DNA of 64,000 bases, taken from positions 922,948-986,947 of the forward strand of contig NZ_JH165054.1 of NCBI RefSeq assembly GCF_000227295.1. Reading direction: 5' to 3'. Shown here piece by piece: positions 27,225 to 38,511 of the stretch; position 1 is the stretch's first letter; each line of letters starts with the position of its first letter. The stretch comes from Cutibacterium avidum ATCC 25577 (GTDB taxonomy: Bacteria; Actinomycetota; Actinomycetes; Propionibacteriales; Propionibacteriaceae). A model generated the notes under the pieces. That model saw only the letters and a program-made list of their open reading frames with translations. It was not told the origin of the DNA and made no database searches. A program made the translations under genes and the position numbers.

Positions 27225-28226
27225 ATGCATGCGATCACCGTCCGCCCAACCGACAAGACAGACTCCAAGGGCCGTCATCGTCCCGGTCCCGAGTGCATCG
27301 AATGGACCGAAATCCCCACTCCCGAGCCCGGACAGGGCGAGGTCCTCGTCAAGGTGAAGGCAGCAGGCATCAACCGTGGCGACCTCCTGCAGCGCCAGGG
27401 CCTTTATCCGCCGCCGAAGGGCGTTTCCGAGACCATGGGCCTCGAGGTCACCGGCACCGTTTCCTCCCTCGGCCCCGACGTCGATGGCTGGGCCGAAGGT
27501 GACGAGGTCGTCGCCCTGCTCGCCGGCGGCGGATACGCCGAGTACGTCATTGTCCCAGCCGGCCAGCTTCTCCCCATCCCCGACGGCATCGACCCGGTTA
27601 CGGCGTCAACCCTCATCGAGGTCTCGGCGACCGTCATCTCCAATATGGATCACGTCGGCCTGGCCAAGGGCGAGACCTTCCTCGTCCACGGTGGCACCGG
27701 CGGCATCGGACAGTTCGCAATCCAGTACGCCAAGTCGCTCGGCTGCACGGTCATCACGACTTGCGGCACCGCCGAGAAGCAGGAGTTCTGCCGCAGCCTC
27801 GGCGCCGACGTCGCCCTCGACTATCACGACGATTGGGTTGCCGGCGCCAAGGAAGCCACCGATGGCCGCGGCGTCGACATCATCCTCGACGTCATGGGTG
27901 CGAAGTACCTCGGGCTCAACGTCGATGTGCTCGCAACCGGTGGACGCCTCGACATCATTGGAATGCAGGGCGGTGTCAAGGGAGAGCTCAACATCGGGAA
28001 GCTCCTCACCAAACGCGCCCTCGTCACCGCGACGAGCCTCCGCCCCCGCCCTCTTGAGGAGAAGGCCAAGATCTGCCAGCGGGTTCGTGAGGTCGCCTGG
28101 CCGCTCTACACCAACGGCAGTATCAAGCCCGCCCCCGTCGAGTCCTTCCCCATGCCCGATGCCGGTAAGGCTCACGCACGCCTGGAGTCCGGTGAGGTGC
28201 TCGGAAAGGTCGCGCTGACCCTCTGA
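27225..28226 (+). CDS. Zinc-free NAD(P)H:quinone oxidoreductase (MDR family, QOR/PIG3-like)
   Basis: 333 residues. A GroES-like N-terminal domain (about 30-120, AAGINRGDLLQRQGLYPPP, a PIG3/QOR hallmark) is followed by the Rossmann domain with VHGGTGGIGQFAIQYA (about 148-163). It lacks the catalytic and structural zinc cysteines of alcohol dehydrogenases. It reduces quinones with NADPH in the cytoplasm. CAGGCT lies six bases before the ATG and could be an atypical -10 of a leaderless mRNA. A strong terminator follows. Confidence 0.88.
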   Translation: MHAITVRPTDKTDSKGRHRPGPECIEWTEIPTPEPGQGEVLVKVKAAGINRGDLLQRQGLYPPPKGVSETMGLEVTGTVSSLGPDVDGWAEGDEVVALLAGGGYAEYVIVPAGQLLPIPDGIDPVTASTLIEVSATVISNMDHVGLAKGETFLVHGGTGGIGQFAIQYAKSLGCTVITTCGTAEKQEFCRSLGADVALDYHDDWVAGAKEATDGRGVDIILDVMGAKYLGLNVDVLATGGRLDIIGMQGGVKGELNIGKLLTKRALVTATSLRPRPLEEKAKICQRVREVAWPLYTNGSIKPAPVESFPMPDAGKAHARLESGEVLGKVALTL

Positions 28227-29912
<1,686 letters not shown>

Positions 29913-29927
29913 TCATCAGTCCTTGAG

Positions 29928-29961
29928 TTCGGGCCGCCCGGGATGCACCGGGCGGCCCGAA
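29928..29961 (+). terminator. argG terminator
   Basis: Perfect 14-bp GC-rich inverted repeat (29928-29941 and 29948-29961), six-base loop, 15 bases after the argG stop. Confidence 0.82.
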
Positions 29962-30003
29962 TGAGTTCCCCTCCCGTTACCCGTTGCGCAGAATGAGATC
30001 TTA

Positions 30004-30032
30004 TTCACAATGACCTCGCGTGCTGGCACACT
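30004..30032 (+). promoter_or_regulatory. Promoter of the DUF4282 gene, leaderless
   Basis: TTCACA (30004-30009), 17-base spacer, CACACT (30027-30032), six bases to the ATG at 30039. Confidence 0.45.
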
Positions 30033-30038
30033 GCTCCT

Positions 30039-30503
30039 ATGAGTAGCAACACGACGCCGCCCAGTGACTGGAATAGCCCGGACGGAGACTCTCCCTACCA
30101 GCCGACGAGCCCCTCGTCGCAGTCCTACCCTCAGAGCTACGAGCCGACGTCCCCCTATGGGTCTGTCGACTCCAGCCCCTCGCCGTACGACGACGACAAG
30201 AAGGGATTCTTCGGATCCCTTTTTGACATGTCCTTCGACTACTACGTGACGCCGAAGATTGCGAAGTTCGTCTACATCCTCGCGATCATTTGTGCCGCCG
30301 TCATGTGGCTAGGCATGATCGCTGGTTGTTTGGGCGGCGGCGATTCCGGTGGCAAGGGATTGCTCGCCGTGCTCGCAATCCTGCTGGGATGGATCCCGGC
30401 GTTCCTGTTCATCATTGGCGTGAGGATGCAGATCGAGTTCATCATCGCCCTCATCAAGACCAGTGAGAACACCTCCATCCTCCGCAAGAGGCTGACCCGC
30501 TGA
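30039..30503 (+). CDS. DUF4282 domain membrane protein
   Basis: 154 residues. A Ser/Pro/Tyr-rich soluble N-terminus (1-50) precedes a DUF4282 domain: GFFGSLFDMSFDYYVTPKIAKFVYIL, two membrane helices (about 73-95 and 105-130), and the ending EFIIALIKTSENTSILRKRL. DUF4282 proteins are small bacterial membrane proteins of unknown function, often with a disordered proline-rich head. The ATG lies six bases after a -10-like CACACT, suggesting a leaderless mRNA. A hairpin plus T-tract terminator follows. Confidence 0.82.
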   Translation: MSSNTTPPSDWNSPDGDSPYQPTSPSSQSYPQSYEPTSPYGSVDSSPSPYDDDKKGFFGSLFDMSFDYYVTPKIAKFVYILAIICAAVMWLGMIAGCLGGGDSGGKGLLAVLAILLGWIPAFLFIIGVRMQIEFIIALIKTSENTSILRKRLTR

Positions 30504-30515
30504 CTCAGCCTCGAC

Positions 30516-30549
30516 GGGCCGCACATCGCTGACGGTATGCGGCCCTTTT
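30516..30549 (+). terminator. Rho-independent terminator
   Basis: Stem GGGCCGCA/TGCGGCCC (30516-30523 and 30538-30545) followed by TTTT, after the DUF4282 gene. Confidence 0.82.
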
Positions 30550-30603
30550 CGTGCCCGGACTCGCAACCGCTGCAAGCCAGCGAGGACGTTATAGACTGCT
30601 CTA

Positions 30604-31818
30604 ATGCGCGGTTACCGGGATGTCATCGCCATCCGGGAGGTGTGGACGACCCTCCTCTTGTCTGCTCTCATCCGGATTCCGATTTTCAGCCTCGGAATCG
30701 TCATGAGTGTCCACGTCGTCAGTTCGCTGCATCTGGACTACGTGCGAGCCGGAGCCGTCACGACCGTCGTCACCGTCGCAACCATGATTTCCGGGCCATG
30801 GCGAGGCAGCATGGTCGACCACAAAGGGCTGCTGCGAACCATGCTCCCCTCTCTGATCATTACGACGATAACGTGGGGATTATCGCCTTGGCTAGGGTAT
30901 TTCCCGCTGCTCGTGCTGTGTGCCATAGGCGGCCTGTGGAATTACCCGATTTTCACCATCCCACGTCAGGTCTTGATGGTCGCCGTGCCCACGTCCCGAC
31001 GTCGGGCCGCACTGTCACTGGACTCGGTGAGCGTGGAGATTTGTTACATGATCGGCCCGACGGTCGCCATCATCGCAGCGACGACCGTCGGAACCCGGAT
31101 CACCATCACCGCGTGTGGGTTCATCGCTGCCATCGGCGCGGCTGGGCTCATGATCCTGGACCCGGCGACCACAGAGCCGTCCGCAGTCGACCCGGTGCCA
31201 CCCGCCACACATACCCCAGCGTCGGCGGCCCCGGTCGTCGAGGCCCCTCGCAACCGGAAACTGGCATGGCTGTCTCCCCGGTCGGCGTCCATCCTGTTAG
31301 CAGTCATCGCGACCGGATTCTGCCTGGGCGGTATTGAGCTGACGACCGTCGCCGCGATGAGGTCGATGGGCCGTCCCGAGATGATCGGATGGGTGCTCGC
31401 AGCCTCCGGCTTGGGGTCGGCCATCGGTGGCGTGCTGTACGGCGCCCTGCCGCGAGGGGCGTCCACGGCGCTTCTCCTCGTCTTCCTTGGCGCGCTGACC
31501 GCGTTGCCGGCATTGTCGAGCGGCCCCGGCTCGGCGGCCATCCTGCTGTTCCTGGGCGGCGTCTTCTGCGCCCCGACGATCACGTCGTCCATCGACGCCC
31601 TGACCGATCTGGTGCCGGCGGATTCTCGAGGAACCATCATCGGGTGGCAGGGGTCATGCCTCAACGGCGGCACGGCCATGGCCGCTCCGTTGATCGGCGC
31701 CATCATGGACTCTCACGGGTGGCAGTGGGGGTTCCTCGTGGCTGGCATCGCCAGCGCCGTCGTCGGAGCGATCGTGTGGACGACGGTCAGGATGGTGCGG
31801 AAGCGTCAGGCCGCGTAA
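30604..31818 (+). CDS. Major facilitator superfamily transporter
   Basis: 404 residues with 11-12 hydrophobic helices in two halves joined by a Pro-rich loop (about 190-220). GPWRGSMVDHKGLLRT resembles the MFS motif A between helices 2 and 3. No substrate signature is recognised; a drug or metabolite exporter is possible. The ATG lies six bases after TAGACT (30592-30597) with no ribosome site, indicating leaderless translation. It is convergent with the CPA antiporter, sharing a terminator. Confidence 0.78.
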   Translation: MRGYRDVIAIREVWTTLLLSALIRIPIFSLGIVMSVHVVSSLHLDYVRAGAVTTVVTVATMISGPWRGSMVDHKGLLRTMLPSLIITTITWGLSPWLGYFPLLVLCAIGGLWNYPIFTIPRQVLMVAVPTSRRRAALSLDSVSVEICYMIGPTVAIIAATTVGTRITITACGFIAAIGAAGLMILDPATTEPSAVDPVPPATHTPASAAPVVEAPRNRKLAWLSPRSASILLAVIATGFCLGGIELTTVAAMRSMGRPEMIGWVLAASGLGSAIGGVLYGALPRGASTALLLVFLGALTALPALSSGPGSAAILLFLGGVFCAPTITSSIDALTDLVPADSRGTIIGWQGSCLNGGTAMAAPLIGAIMDSHGWQWGFLVAGIASAVVGAIVWTTVRMVRKRQAA

Positions 31819-31852
31819 TCGCTTGGTTCGCTGACGCAATCGCCACAACGAA

Positions 31853-31891
31853 GAAGGGCCCGAAAGCGACACCATCGCCTTCAGGCCCTTC
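31853..31891. terminator. Bidirectional terminator
   Basis: 16-bp inverted repeat with two G-U pairs (31853-31868 and 31876-31891) between the convergent MFS and antiporter genes. Confidence 0.7.
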
Positions 31892-31894
31892 CTC

Positions 31895-34066
31895 TTACCA
31901 CTCGCTCGGCGAATCCGCCGACATGGGCGACGGCCTTCCCGGACTCAGCTCGTCGAAATGCGGTCGAACGGGTTCCTCGTCGCGCACCTCTGGCTTGAGC
32001 CCAGCCCTCTCCGCATGAACGGCTGCGGCACCAGCAGGACGAGGGACGCCCTCGTCCACGCCCAAAGCCGCCTTCTCCTTCTCCACGGCCGCCTTGTGAT
32101 CGGCGTCGATGCGATCCCGGACGGCTTCCTCCGACGACGGCACAGACATCGTCTGGCGCTTCGGCTCCACATCCTCGGCGGGAGCTGGTTCCGGAGTGTC
32201 CTTCCACTCGTCGCCCAGGTAAATGATCGTGTCGCCGTCCTTCGGCTCGTTCATGTCAACGTTCGCGACGTTCACCGACGACGGCCTGACGACGAACATC
32301 ACGACAGCCTCGGGCATGACCTGACGGAACTGCTCCCAGGTGTGGTGATTCTCGTCCAACTCAATCTGACGCACCCGCTTACCGCTGCGCCACATCTTGT
32401 CCATCGCCGAGTGGGTTGTCGGCGGATCGAAGGCGGTCCTCGCCTTGAGGATCTGCGCGGTGCCGGTCGTCGAGTCCCCGGCGTCACCCTCATCCAGACG
32501 CTCAAGCTGAAAGACGTTCGCCCGCCCCAACGCGCGCCGGTAATGCACTGACGCGATGGAGTTCGTGTCGTCGTCAGGCGTACATGCCACCATCGACGCG
32601 ATCCCCGCAAGGTCCATGTCCTCGGTCGCGTACTCGGACAAGAAGTCCGCCGCCTCGCACCGGAGCCCCGCTTTCCGGGCCGCGTAGAGGTCGTAGGCCC
32701 TCCGGGTGACGATGAGGGTGGGGACGTCCAAGTCGCGCAGGGTCTTCGCGGTGTCAATACTCCAGGCCGGCGACCCCGCAAACATGACGCCGCGCGGACT
32801 TGCCGACGCAAGCCCCAGCTTCTCGGCGAGCCGACCAATGCCCAGGCCGTAGATGGCCACGGTGCAGACGATGACGAGGAATACCAGCGGCACGAGCCGG
32901 TCGACCTGACTCGCCATGCCCGCAATCTGGTCGGCGAACGAAGCCAACTGTTTGGCCCGCTCGGGGTCGGACCCAGCAATATCCTTGGCTTGCTCGCGCA
33001 CATGGTTGGCGGACTCGCTGAACTCCATCGCAAAGATCGACGCCACCGACGCAGCCACGATTCCTCGCGGAGCCATGAAAGCCATCAGGATCCGTTCCTG
33101 CCGGGTCGTCTCGGTTCGCGTCAGCCCCAACATCACCGACACCGGCCGAATGACCAGCACGAGCAGGGCGACGAAGATCAAGCCAGTGGGAAGGATGTCG
33201 CCGATCTGGGATGGCGTCACTCGTCCGGCCAGCATGATGAACAGCACCCCGACGAGCAGCACCTGCAGATGCTCTTTGAACTCGATGACGGGCTCGAGCT
33301 CGAGATTGCGCTGGTTCGCCAGGTAGATGCCCAACATCGTCACGGCAACCAGCCCGGACTCCTCGCGCAGGAAGTTCGCCCCGACGCAGGTACCGACGGC
33401 GACCCCGACGAAGATCACGCCCTGCAGGAAGTCCGGGATGAGGTGACGCCTCATCATGGCCGTAACGATCCACCCGATCGGCGCTGCGAACAGCAACCCG
33501 ACCAATAGGGTCAGCGCCAGGTCCAGCACACCTCGTCCGATCGAGGACCCACCGATGCTGCTGATGGCCTGGTAGACCAACAGGGCCAGGATCGCGCCCA
33601 GCGGATCGACGACGATGCCCTCCCACCTCAGCAGGGCGCTCACCCGTCGGGTGGGCCTCAACTGACGCAGGATCGGGTTGATGACCGTCGGACCGGTGAC
33701 GATGAGGATCGCGCCCAGCAGCAAGGAAACTCGACCGTCGAACCCCAATGCCATCGCAGCCAGGGTGATGAGAACCCACGCGATCCCTGCGGTGACGGTG
33801 CACAGCCGAAGGATTGGCCGTCCCAGGTCACGAACTTCGCGGAGCTTGAGCCCGAGTGACCCTTCGAAGAGGATGATTGCGACTGAGAGGTTGACACCGT
33901 CAAACAGGAGTTGCCTTCCGAAGATCTCATCGGGAGTGACCCACTGTCCAAGTGCGAAACCGATCACCAGGAGGAACAGCAGCGCGGGTAGGCGTAAACG
34001 CCATCCGAGCCACTGGGCACCGACCGCAAGTGCGAGTACGAGCGCCATGTATGTTGCTGCATCCAC
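31895..34066 (-). CDS. Large CPA-family cation/proton antiporter with TrkA_N-like domain
   Basis: 723 residues. About 12 helices (5-420) contain WLGWRLRLPALLFLLVIGFALG and AFMAPRGIVAASVASIFAMEF, typical of CPA1 antiporters. A cytoplasmic RCK/TrkA_N-like Rossmann region follows (about 425-560: VMFAGSPAWSIDTAKTLRDL...), then a long acidic, low-complexity tail (about 640-723). It exchanges Na+ or K+ for H+. The GTG at 34066 sits six bases after TAGAGT (minus strand 34073-34078) without a ribosome site, indicating a leaderless mRNA. A perfect palindrome abuts this promoter. Confidence 0.84.
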   Translation of the reverse strand: MDAATYMALVLALAVGAQWLGWRLRLPALLFLLVIGFALGQWVTPDEIFGRQLLFDGVNLSVAIILFEGSLGLKLREVRDLGRPILRLCTVTAGIAWVLITLAAMALGFDGRVSLLLGAILIVTGPTVINPILRQLRPTRRVSALLRWEGIVVDPLGAILALLVYQAISSIGGSSIGRGVLDLALTLLVGLLFAAPIGWIVTAMMRRHLIPDFLQGVIFVGVAVGTCVGANFLREESGLVAVTMLGIYLANQRNLELEPVIEFKEHLQVLLVGVLFIMLAGRVTPSQIGDILPTGLIFVALLVLVIRPVSVMLGLTRTETTRQERILMAFMAPRGIVAASVASIFAMEFSESANHVREQAKDIAGSDPERAKQLASFADQIAGMASQVDRLVPLVFLVIVCTVAIYGLGIGRLAEKLGLASASPRGVMFAGSPAWSIDTAKTLRDLDVPTLIVTRRAYDLYAARKAGLRCEAADFLSEYATEDMDLAGIASMVACTPDDDTNSIASVHYRRALGRANVFQLERLDEGDAGDSTTGTAQILKARTAFDPPTTHSAMDKMWRSGKRVRQIELDENHHTWEQFRQVMPEAVVMFVVRPSSVNVANVDMNEPKDGDTIIYLGDEWKDTPEPAPAEDVEPKRQTMSVPSSEEAVRDRIDADHKAAVEKEKAALGVDEGVPRPAGAAAVHAERAGLKPEVRDEEPVRPHFDELSPGRPSPMSADSPSEW

Positions 34067-34413
34067 CCGGGCACTCTAACCGGCACAGTGCCGGTTTTCC
34101 CACGCGGGAAGCGTGGGCACTGAGCGCCGGGGCCAGCAACTCCGTGGATGCCGTGGGGATGTAGACGAAAGTCGAATGGATCGACGACAAGCTGTCCGAA
34201 AGTACAGATCTGGCTGTCCCGGAAATCTCCTCCGCGATCCATCCCCAACGACGAATAACCCTGAAATGAGTACGTGCACATCCGCCTGACAAGCCTTTTT
34301 TGACGTCCAATTTGGTCACCGTCAACGTCAGATCGAGGCCTGAAAAGCACTTGTAACATCACAGCCAGTTGACGTTGAAACACGCCGCCTTGGCCCATTG
34401 GAAAGGAGCCATC
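34067..34413. other. 347-bp divergent regulatory region
   Basis: No supported gene. It holds the antiporter promoter with a 9-1-9 palindrome (34078-34096), a second hairpin (34099-34117, CCCACGC/GCGTGGG) and the upstream region of the WhiB-like gene. Confidence 0.6.
34073..34096 (-). promoter_or_regulatory. Antiporter -10 element with adjoining palindromic operator candidate
   Basis: The -10 TAGAGT is the complement of 34073-34078. It abuts the perfect palindrome AACCGGCACAGTGCCGGTT (34078-34096, 9-1-9), which occupies the -10/-35 spacer. A dimeric repressor bound there would block transcription. The regulator is unknown. Confidence 0.5.
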
Positions 34414-34980
34414 GTGAATCGGACGAACGATTGCGCCCTCCCGTCCTGCGCCAACCTCAGAACGGTCTTCCAGCATCCCCTGCTCGAGGGTGACAGCACT
34501 GCCGCCACACCCGACGAACAGCGCCTGGAACGCACTCTGCAGGCTCGCGCTCGAGCTGCTTGCTCCGTCTGCCCTCTCTTCGAACAGTGCCTTGAGAACG
34601 CCATCCTCGACCACGACGTCGCTGGATTCGCTGCTGGCACAACCCCGCGTCAGCGTTCTCGCATTCGCTCCTGCCTGGGAGTTCGGGTTCGTCCCGACGA
34701 CTTCGAATCCTTCGCCGGGGTCATCGCTCGCGGGCATCAGGTGGCCACCCAGGACGTCGTTAGCCTCCGTCAGGCTCACCCCGGTCAGCCACTGAGCTTC
34801 ATCGCAGACCGTCTCGGTTGCTCGCTGTCCACCGTGAAGCGGCACCTGCGTCGGGCTCGCGACACCTCTTCGGCCCCGCGCCGCAAGACTCCTGCGAAGG
34901 CCAAGACAACCAGCCTGGCCGCCGCATACGAGTCGGTGACCGGGCGCCCGTACCCGAGCCGCGCGAGGTTGGCTGCCTGA
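34414..34980 (+). CDS. WhiB-like iron-sulfur regulator with C-terminal helix-turn-helix
   Basis: 188 residues. Iron-sulfur cysteines are C7 or C12, then C50-x2-C53-x5-C59, the WhiB spacing, followed by GFAAGTTPRQR (71-81) in place of the usual GVWGG turn. Most WhiB proteins stop at 85-120 residues. This one continues into a HTH (about 125-160, LSFIADRLGCSLSTVKRHLRRA) that resembles sigma region 4 or LuxR helices, then a basic tail. It probably senses redox or nitric oxide and binds DNA itself. The GTG at 34414 has AAAGGAGCC upstream. Its target is unknown; the divergent antiporter is a neighbour candidate. Confidence 0.83.
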   Translation: MNRTNDCALPSCANLRTVFQHPLLEGDSTAATPDEQRLERTLQARARAACSVCPLFEQCLENAILDHDVAGFAAGTTPRQRSRIRSCLGVRVRPDDFESFAGVIARGHQVATQDVVSLRQAHPGQPLSFIADRLGCSLSTVKRHLRRARDTSSAPRRKTPAKAKTTSLAAAYESVTGRPYPSRARLAA

Positions 34981-35036
34981 GAAAAAGTCACGCTCTGTTC
35001 ACCGCATGATCATCGCACGGTGGCAGGCTGGCTGAC

Positions 35037-35810
35037 ATGACATTCAATCCTCGTATGGTGGCCCTCGACATCGACGGGACCCTCGTCGATTTTGAGGGCG
35101 AACTTCCGGACTCGGTCCGTAAGGCGGTCGCCAAGGTCGACGTCCCTGTCGTCCTGGCGACTGGGCGAGGGCTCTTCGGAGCGATCCCCGTCCATGAAGC
35201 CCTCGGTCTGCAGGGGGGACACGCGGTGGTGTCCAACGGAGCTGTCACCGCGACGATGTCCCCCGTCGAGATCGAGTCCCAAGTCACCTTTGATCCGCGA
35301 CCCATCATCGATCACGTCATGGACGTCTACCCGCAGGCGCTCATCGCGGTCGAGGAGGTCGGCGTCGGTTACCGCCTCAACCAGCTCTTCCCCGTCGGGG
35401 AACTGCAGGGCGAACTCCACATTGAGACCATTGACGAGTTGCGCTCCCGCCCGGCCCCGCGCGTCATCATCCGCGATCCGAACGGTTATGCCGACTCCTT
35501 CCGCGACCTGGCCCACAGCCTCGACCTGCACAGCGTCTCCTACGTCATCGGCTGGTCGGCCTGGCTCGACATCACTCCGGAGGGTGTGACTAAGGCCTCT
35601 GCCCTTGACACCCTGTGCCGTCTCAAGGGCATCGATCCCAAGGACGTCCTGGCCATCGGCGATGGTAACAACGACGTCGAGATGTTGCAGTGGGCCGGAC
35701 GCGGAGTCGCTGTCGGCGATGCGCCCGACTCCGTCAAGGCCATTGCCGATGACGTCGCTCCCTGCTTTGCCGACGGTGGCACCGCGGTTGAGCTGGAGCG
35801 CTGGTTCTGA
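35037..35810 (+). CDS. HAD-superfamily hydrolase (Cof-type phosphatase)
   Basis: 257 residues. Motif I DIDGTLVD (D11 nucleophile, D13), motif II ATGRG and motif IV GDGNNDVEM (208-216) are present. A type II cap lies between about 85 and 185. Cof-type HAD enzymes dephosphorylate sugar phosphates and similar small molecules in the cytoplasm. The substrate is not predictable. CAGGCT lies seven bases before the ATG, perhaps an atypical leaderless promoter. It is convergent to the DUF4921 gene. Confidence 0.87.
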   Translation: MTFNPRMVALDIDGTLVDFEGELPDSVRKAVAKVDVPVVLATGRGLFGAIPVHEALGLQGGHAVVSNGAVTATMSPVEIESQVTFDPRPIIDHVMDVYPQALIAVEEVGVGYRLNQLFPVGELQGELHIETIDELRSRPAPRVIIRDPNGYADSFRDLAHSLDLHSVSYVIGWSAWLDITPEGVTKASALDTLCRLKGIDPKDVLAIGDGNNDVEMLQWAGRGVAVGDAPDSVKAIADDVAPCFADGGTAVELERWF

Positions 35811-35862
35811 AATCGTCTCCCGGTCACTCAGGCCGGCTGCCCTCGATCATCGGGAACCGACC

Positions 35863-37188
35863 TCAGTCGATCCGCCCTGCCCGCAGCACCCCCGGCTCGA
35901 CGTGACACTCCGCCCCGAGGTCCATCGGGGCAATCCGTCCGGCCGCCCGCGCCTCGAAGAGCTTCGGCAACAGCATCGCGGCCAGAGTCGTCGGTGAGAT
36001 GGTGTTGACGTAAATCTTCGTCCCGCCCTCGAACCCGGCCAGGGTAGAGATGCGCAACTTGAGGATGATCCGCCACGGCACCGGTACCCCGGTCCCTATC
36101 GGACGGTAATGCCACTCCTCATTGGCCGGCACATCATCGCTGACGGCGACGTGGGCAGCGTGCAACAGGTCCGACATGGCGTCAATCCCGTCATCGTCGA
36201 CGCGCCACGGCTGGTCGGCGCGGCCCGTCGACCACACCTCGACCGAGGGGTACCTATGACCAAAACCGACGGTCATGACAGCGCCCTCGTTACGGGCCAG
36301 CACCAGTCCGTGCTCGACCGCGAAATCTGGCCCCCAGCGATTGAAGATGCCCGGGTCTAGGACGGCCTTGGGCAGCACCGACTCGTTGTCGGCTCCCACT
36401 TCGTCAATGGCCACCAGCTGCTTGTGCAGATGATCGAATGACGCCCCGGCCGGCTTGAGCCAGTTCTGGAAGGCCACCACGTATCGGACGTGCTCGTTGT
36501 GTCGGTGCAGCTGGACCATCGAGTCGACGGTCAGGGCCATGAATGCCCGGTGTTCGTCGACGGTCAGGCTCGCCGATCCGGCAACGTCGGCTGTCGTCGT
36601 CCCCTCGTCGGTGTAGTGCCGCCTGGCGACGATGACGTCGTGTCCCCCGGCGAAGAAGGCTGCAGAGGCCTCCCGCAGCTCTTTCGGGCCGAGGTCCTCA
36701 CCGCGCTGGTCCGACCCCACAGCCTTGAACTCGGCGTTGAGGACCGACCGGACATGAGCCTCTCCCCCCGGGTTTGACAGGTATTCCTCCTGCCAGTCGC
36801 GCGAGGCCCGTGGAAGGTCCATTCCCCAGTTGAGCTGCCAGTACTGCCAGGACAGGATCTCGAAGAGATTGGGGATCCGTCGGAACTCCGGGACGGTGTC
36901 ACCGAGCTGATCAGCCGAGACACGACGCATGAGGTCATGGCCCCGCACCAGACCGCCCTCCCGCTTCACCAACCGAGTCTTCTCCGGAGGGGTCGACAGC
37001 AGGTTGTCCGGGCAGAAGGCGCAGGCCGCATGACGATCGTGCTCGGTCAGCTCCCGGGTCTGCGTGGCCGGTTTGCTCAGCGGGCGGGCCCCACGACCAG
37101 GCACCGTCCACACCTTCGTACCCGTGAACGGGTTGACCTGCTTGATGGTGCCGTCGGGCAGTTCCCGGTAGTACGGCTCGTCGCTCAC
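35863..37188 (-). CDS. DUF4921 family protein (GalT/HIT-related)
   Basis: 441 residues. The N-terminus carries a CAFC pair (C56, C59), as in the zinc site of galactose-1-phosphate uridylyltransferases. A HIT-like segment [14 protein letters not shown] follows near the middle, with the central His pair. DUF4921 is an actinobacterial family without a proven reaction; nucleotidyl transfer or hydrolysis is inferred from the fold. The GTG start overlaps the serS stop by four bases (GTGA), so it is translated with SerRS, an arrangement that suggests a housekeeping link. It should not be called GalT. Confidence 0.78.
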   Translation of the reverse strand: MSDEPYYRELPDGTIKQVNPFTGTKVWTVPGRGARPLSKPATQTRELTEHDRHAACAFCPDNLLSTPPEKTRLVKREGGLVRGHDLMRRVSADQLGDTVPEFRRIPNLFEILSWQYWQLNWGMDLPRASRDWQEEYLSNPGGEAHVRSVLNAEFKAVGSDQRGEDLGPKELREASAAFFAGGHDVIVARRHYTDEGTTTADVAGSASLTVDEHRAFMALTVDSMVQLHRHNEHVRYVVAFQNWLKPAGASFDHLHKQLVAIDEVGADNESVLPKAVLDPGIFNRWGPDFAVEHGLVLARNEGAVMTVGFGHRYPSVEVWSTGRADQPWRVDDDGIDAMSDLLHAAHVAVSDDVPANEEWHYRPIGTGVPVPWRIILKLRISTLAGFEGGTKIYVNTISPTTLAAMLLPKLFEARAAGRIAPMDLGAECHVEPGVLRAGRID

Positions 37189-38459
37189 TTCGGCGGCTCG
37201 ATGAACTCACGCCCACCAAGGTAGGGACGCAGCGCCTCGGGCACGCGCACCGAACCGTCAGCCTGTTGGTGGTTCTCCAGCAGCATGATGATGATACGGG
37301 TCATCGCGCACAGGGTGCCGTTGAGGGTGGCCAGCGGTTCGACCCCGTCAGGTCCGCGATGGCGGATGGAGAGACGACGCGCCTGGAAGGTGGTGCAGTT
37401 CGAGGTCGAGGTGATCTCGCGGTAACGGCTCTGAGTCGGCAACCAGCCGTAGCAGTCGTACTTGCGAGCAGCCGAGAGGCCCAGGTCACCGGAGGCAACG
37501 TCAAGCACCTGGAACGGGATTTCCAGGGCCGAGATGAAGTCCTTCTCGAAGCTCAGCAGCTTCTCGTGCCAGCCCTCCGCCTCATCGGGCAGGCAGTAGA
37601 CGAACATCTCGACCTTGTCGAACCAGTGGACGCGGAAGATGCCGCGGGTGTCCTTGCCATAGGAGCCGGCCTCGCGTCGGTAGCACGGGGAGAAGGCGAC
37701 GTAGCGCTTCGGGAGCTCGGCGTCGTCAAGGATCTCGTCGGAGTGGAACGCGGCCAGGGCAACCTCGGAGGTTCCCACCAGGTATTGGTCGTCCTTGGGC
37801 AGGTAGTAGACGTCGTCGGCGGCCTGGCCGAGGAACCCGGTTCCCTCCATCGCCGAGGGCTTGACGAGGGCCGGCGGGATCATCGGGGTGAATCCCCACT
37901 GCGCCGCCTTGGACATCGCCAGGTTCAGCAGGGCGAATTCCAACTGGGCGCCGACGCCGGTGAGGACATAGAAGCGAGAGCCGGCGATCTTGGTGCCTCG
38001 CTCCATGTCGATCGCGCCGAGGGCCTCGCCAATCTCGAGATGGTCCTTGGGCTCGAATCCTTCCGCGACGAAGTCACGTGGGGTGCTGACGGTCTCCTTG
38101 ATGACTCCCTCGTCCTCGCCACCAGCGGGAACGTCGTCAATGACGATGTTGCCGAGGGTCTTGGCGAGCTCGATGAATTTGGCGTCAGCCTCGTCAGCGG
38201 CCTTCTTGAGGTCGGAGACCTCACTGGCAATCGACTTGGTGCGAGCCAGCAACTCGGTCTTCTCGTCTCCGGACGCCTTGGCAATGCGTTTGCCCAGCCC
38301 CTTCTGTTCAGCGCGCAGGTTCTCGTGGGCGGCGATGGCCTCACGACGAGCCTCGTCAGCGGCGACGATGTCGTCGACGACCGAGGGGTCCTCGCCGCGG
38401 GCGACCTGGGAGCGGCGAACGGCATCCGGATCCGTTCGCAGGAGCTTGGGATCGATCAT
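37185..38459 (-). CDS. serS: Seryl-tRNA synthetase
   Basis: 424 residues. The N-terminal coiled-coil tRNA-binding arm (about 1-105) begins [18 protein letters not shown]. The class II catalytic domain has motif 2 around [29 protein letters not shown] and motif 3 [21 protein letters not shown]. It charges tRNA-Ser, three of which are encoded in this window (CGA, GCT, TGA). The ATG at 38459 is seven bases after TAGGAT (minus strand, 38467-38472), consistent with leaderless mRNA. It is co-translated with the DUF4921 gene. Confidence 0.96.
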   Translation of the reverse strand: MIDPKLLRTDPDAVRRSQVARGEDPSVVDDIVAADEARREAIAAHENLRAEQKGLGKRIAKASGDEKTELLARTKSIASEVSDLKKAADEADAKFIELAKTLGNIVIDDVPAGGEDEGVIKETVSTPRDFVAEGFEPKDHLEIGEALGAIDMERGTKIAGSRFYVLTGVGAQLEFALLNLAMSKAAQWGFTPMIPPALVKPSAMEGTGFLGQAADDVYYLPKDDQYLVGTSEVALAAFHSDEILDDAELPKRYVAFSPCYRREAGSYGKDTRGIFRVHWFDKVEMFVYCLPDEAEGWHEKLLSFEKDFISALEIPFQVLDVASGDLGLSAARKYDCYGWLPTQSRYREITSTSNCTTFQARRLSIRHRGPDGVEPLATLNGTLCAMTRIIIMLLENHQQADGSVRVPEALRPYLGGREFIEPPK

Positions 38460-38511
38460 GTCGCCGATCCTACCGGTCGGGAGCCTGCGAGGAGTCAGAG
38501 GCCAAGAGACG

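Noticed and set aside
33964-34845. Minus-strand frame of about 290 codons across the antiporter/WhiB region
   Set aside because: Antisense to the WhiB cysteine motif, and it overlaps the antiporter start and its promoter; no homology recognised.
35863-37188. Calling this gene galT
   Set aside because: It has GalT-like CxxC and His features, but the overall sequence fits DUF4921 and it is coupled to serS, not to gal genes.
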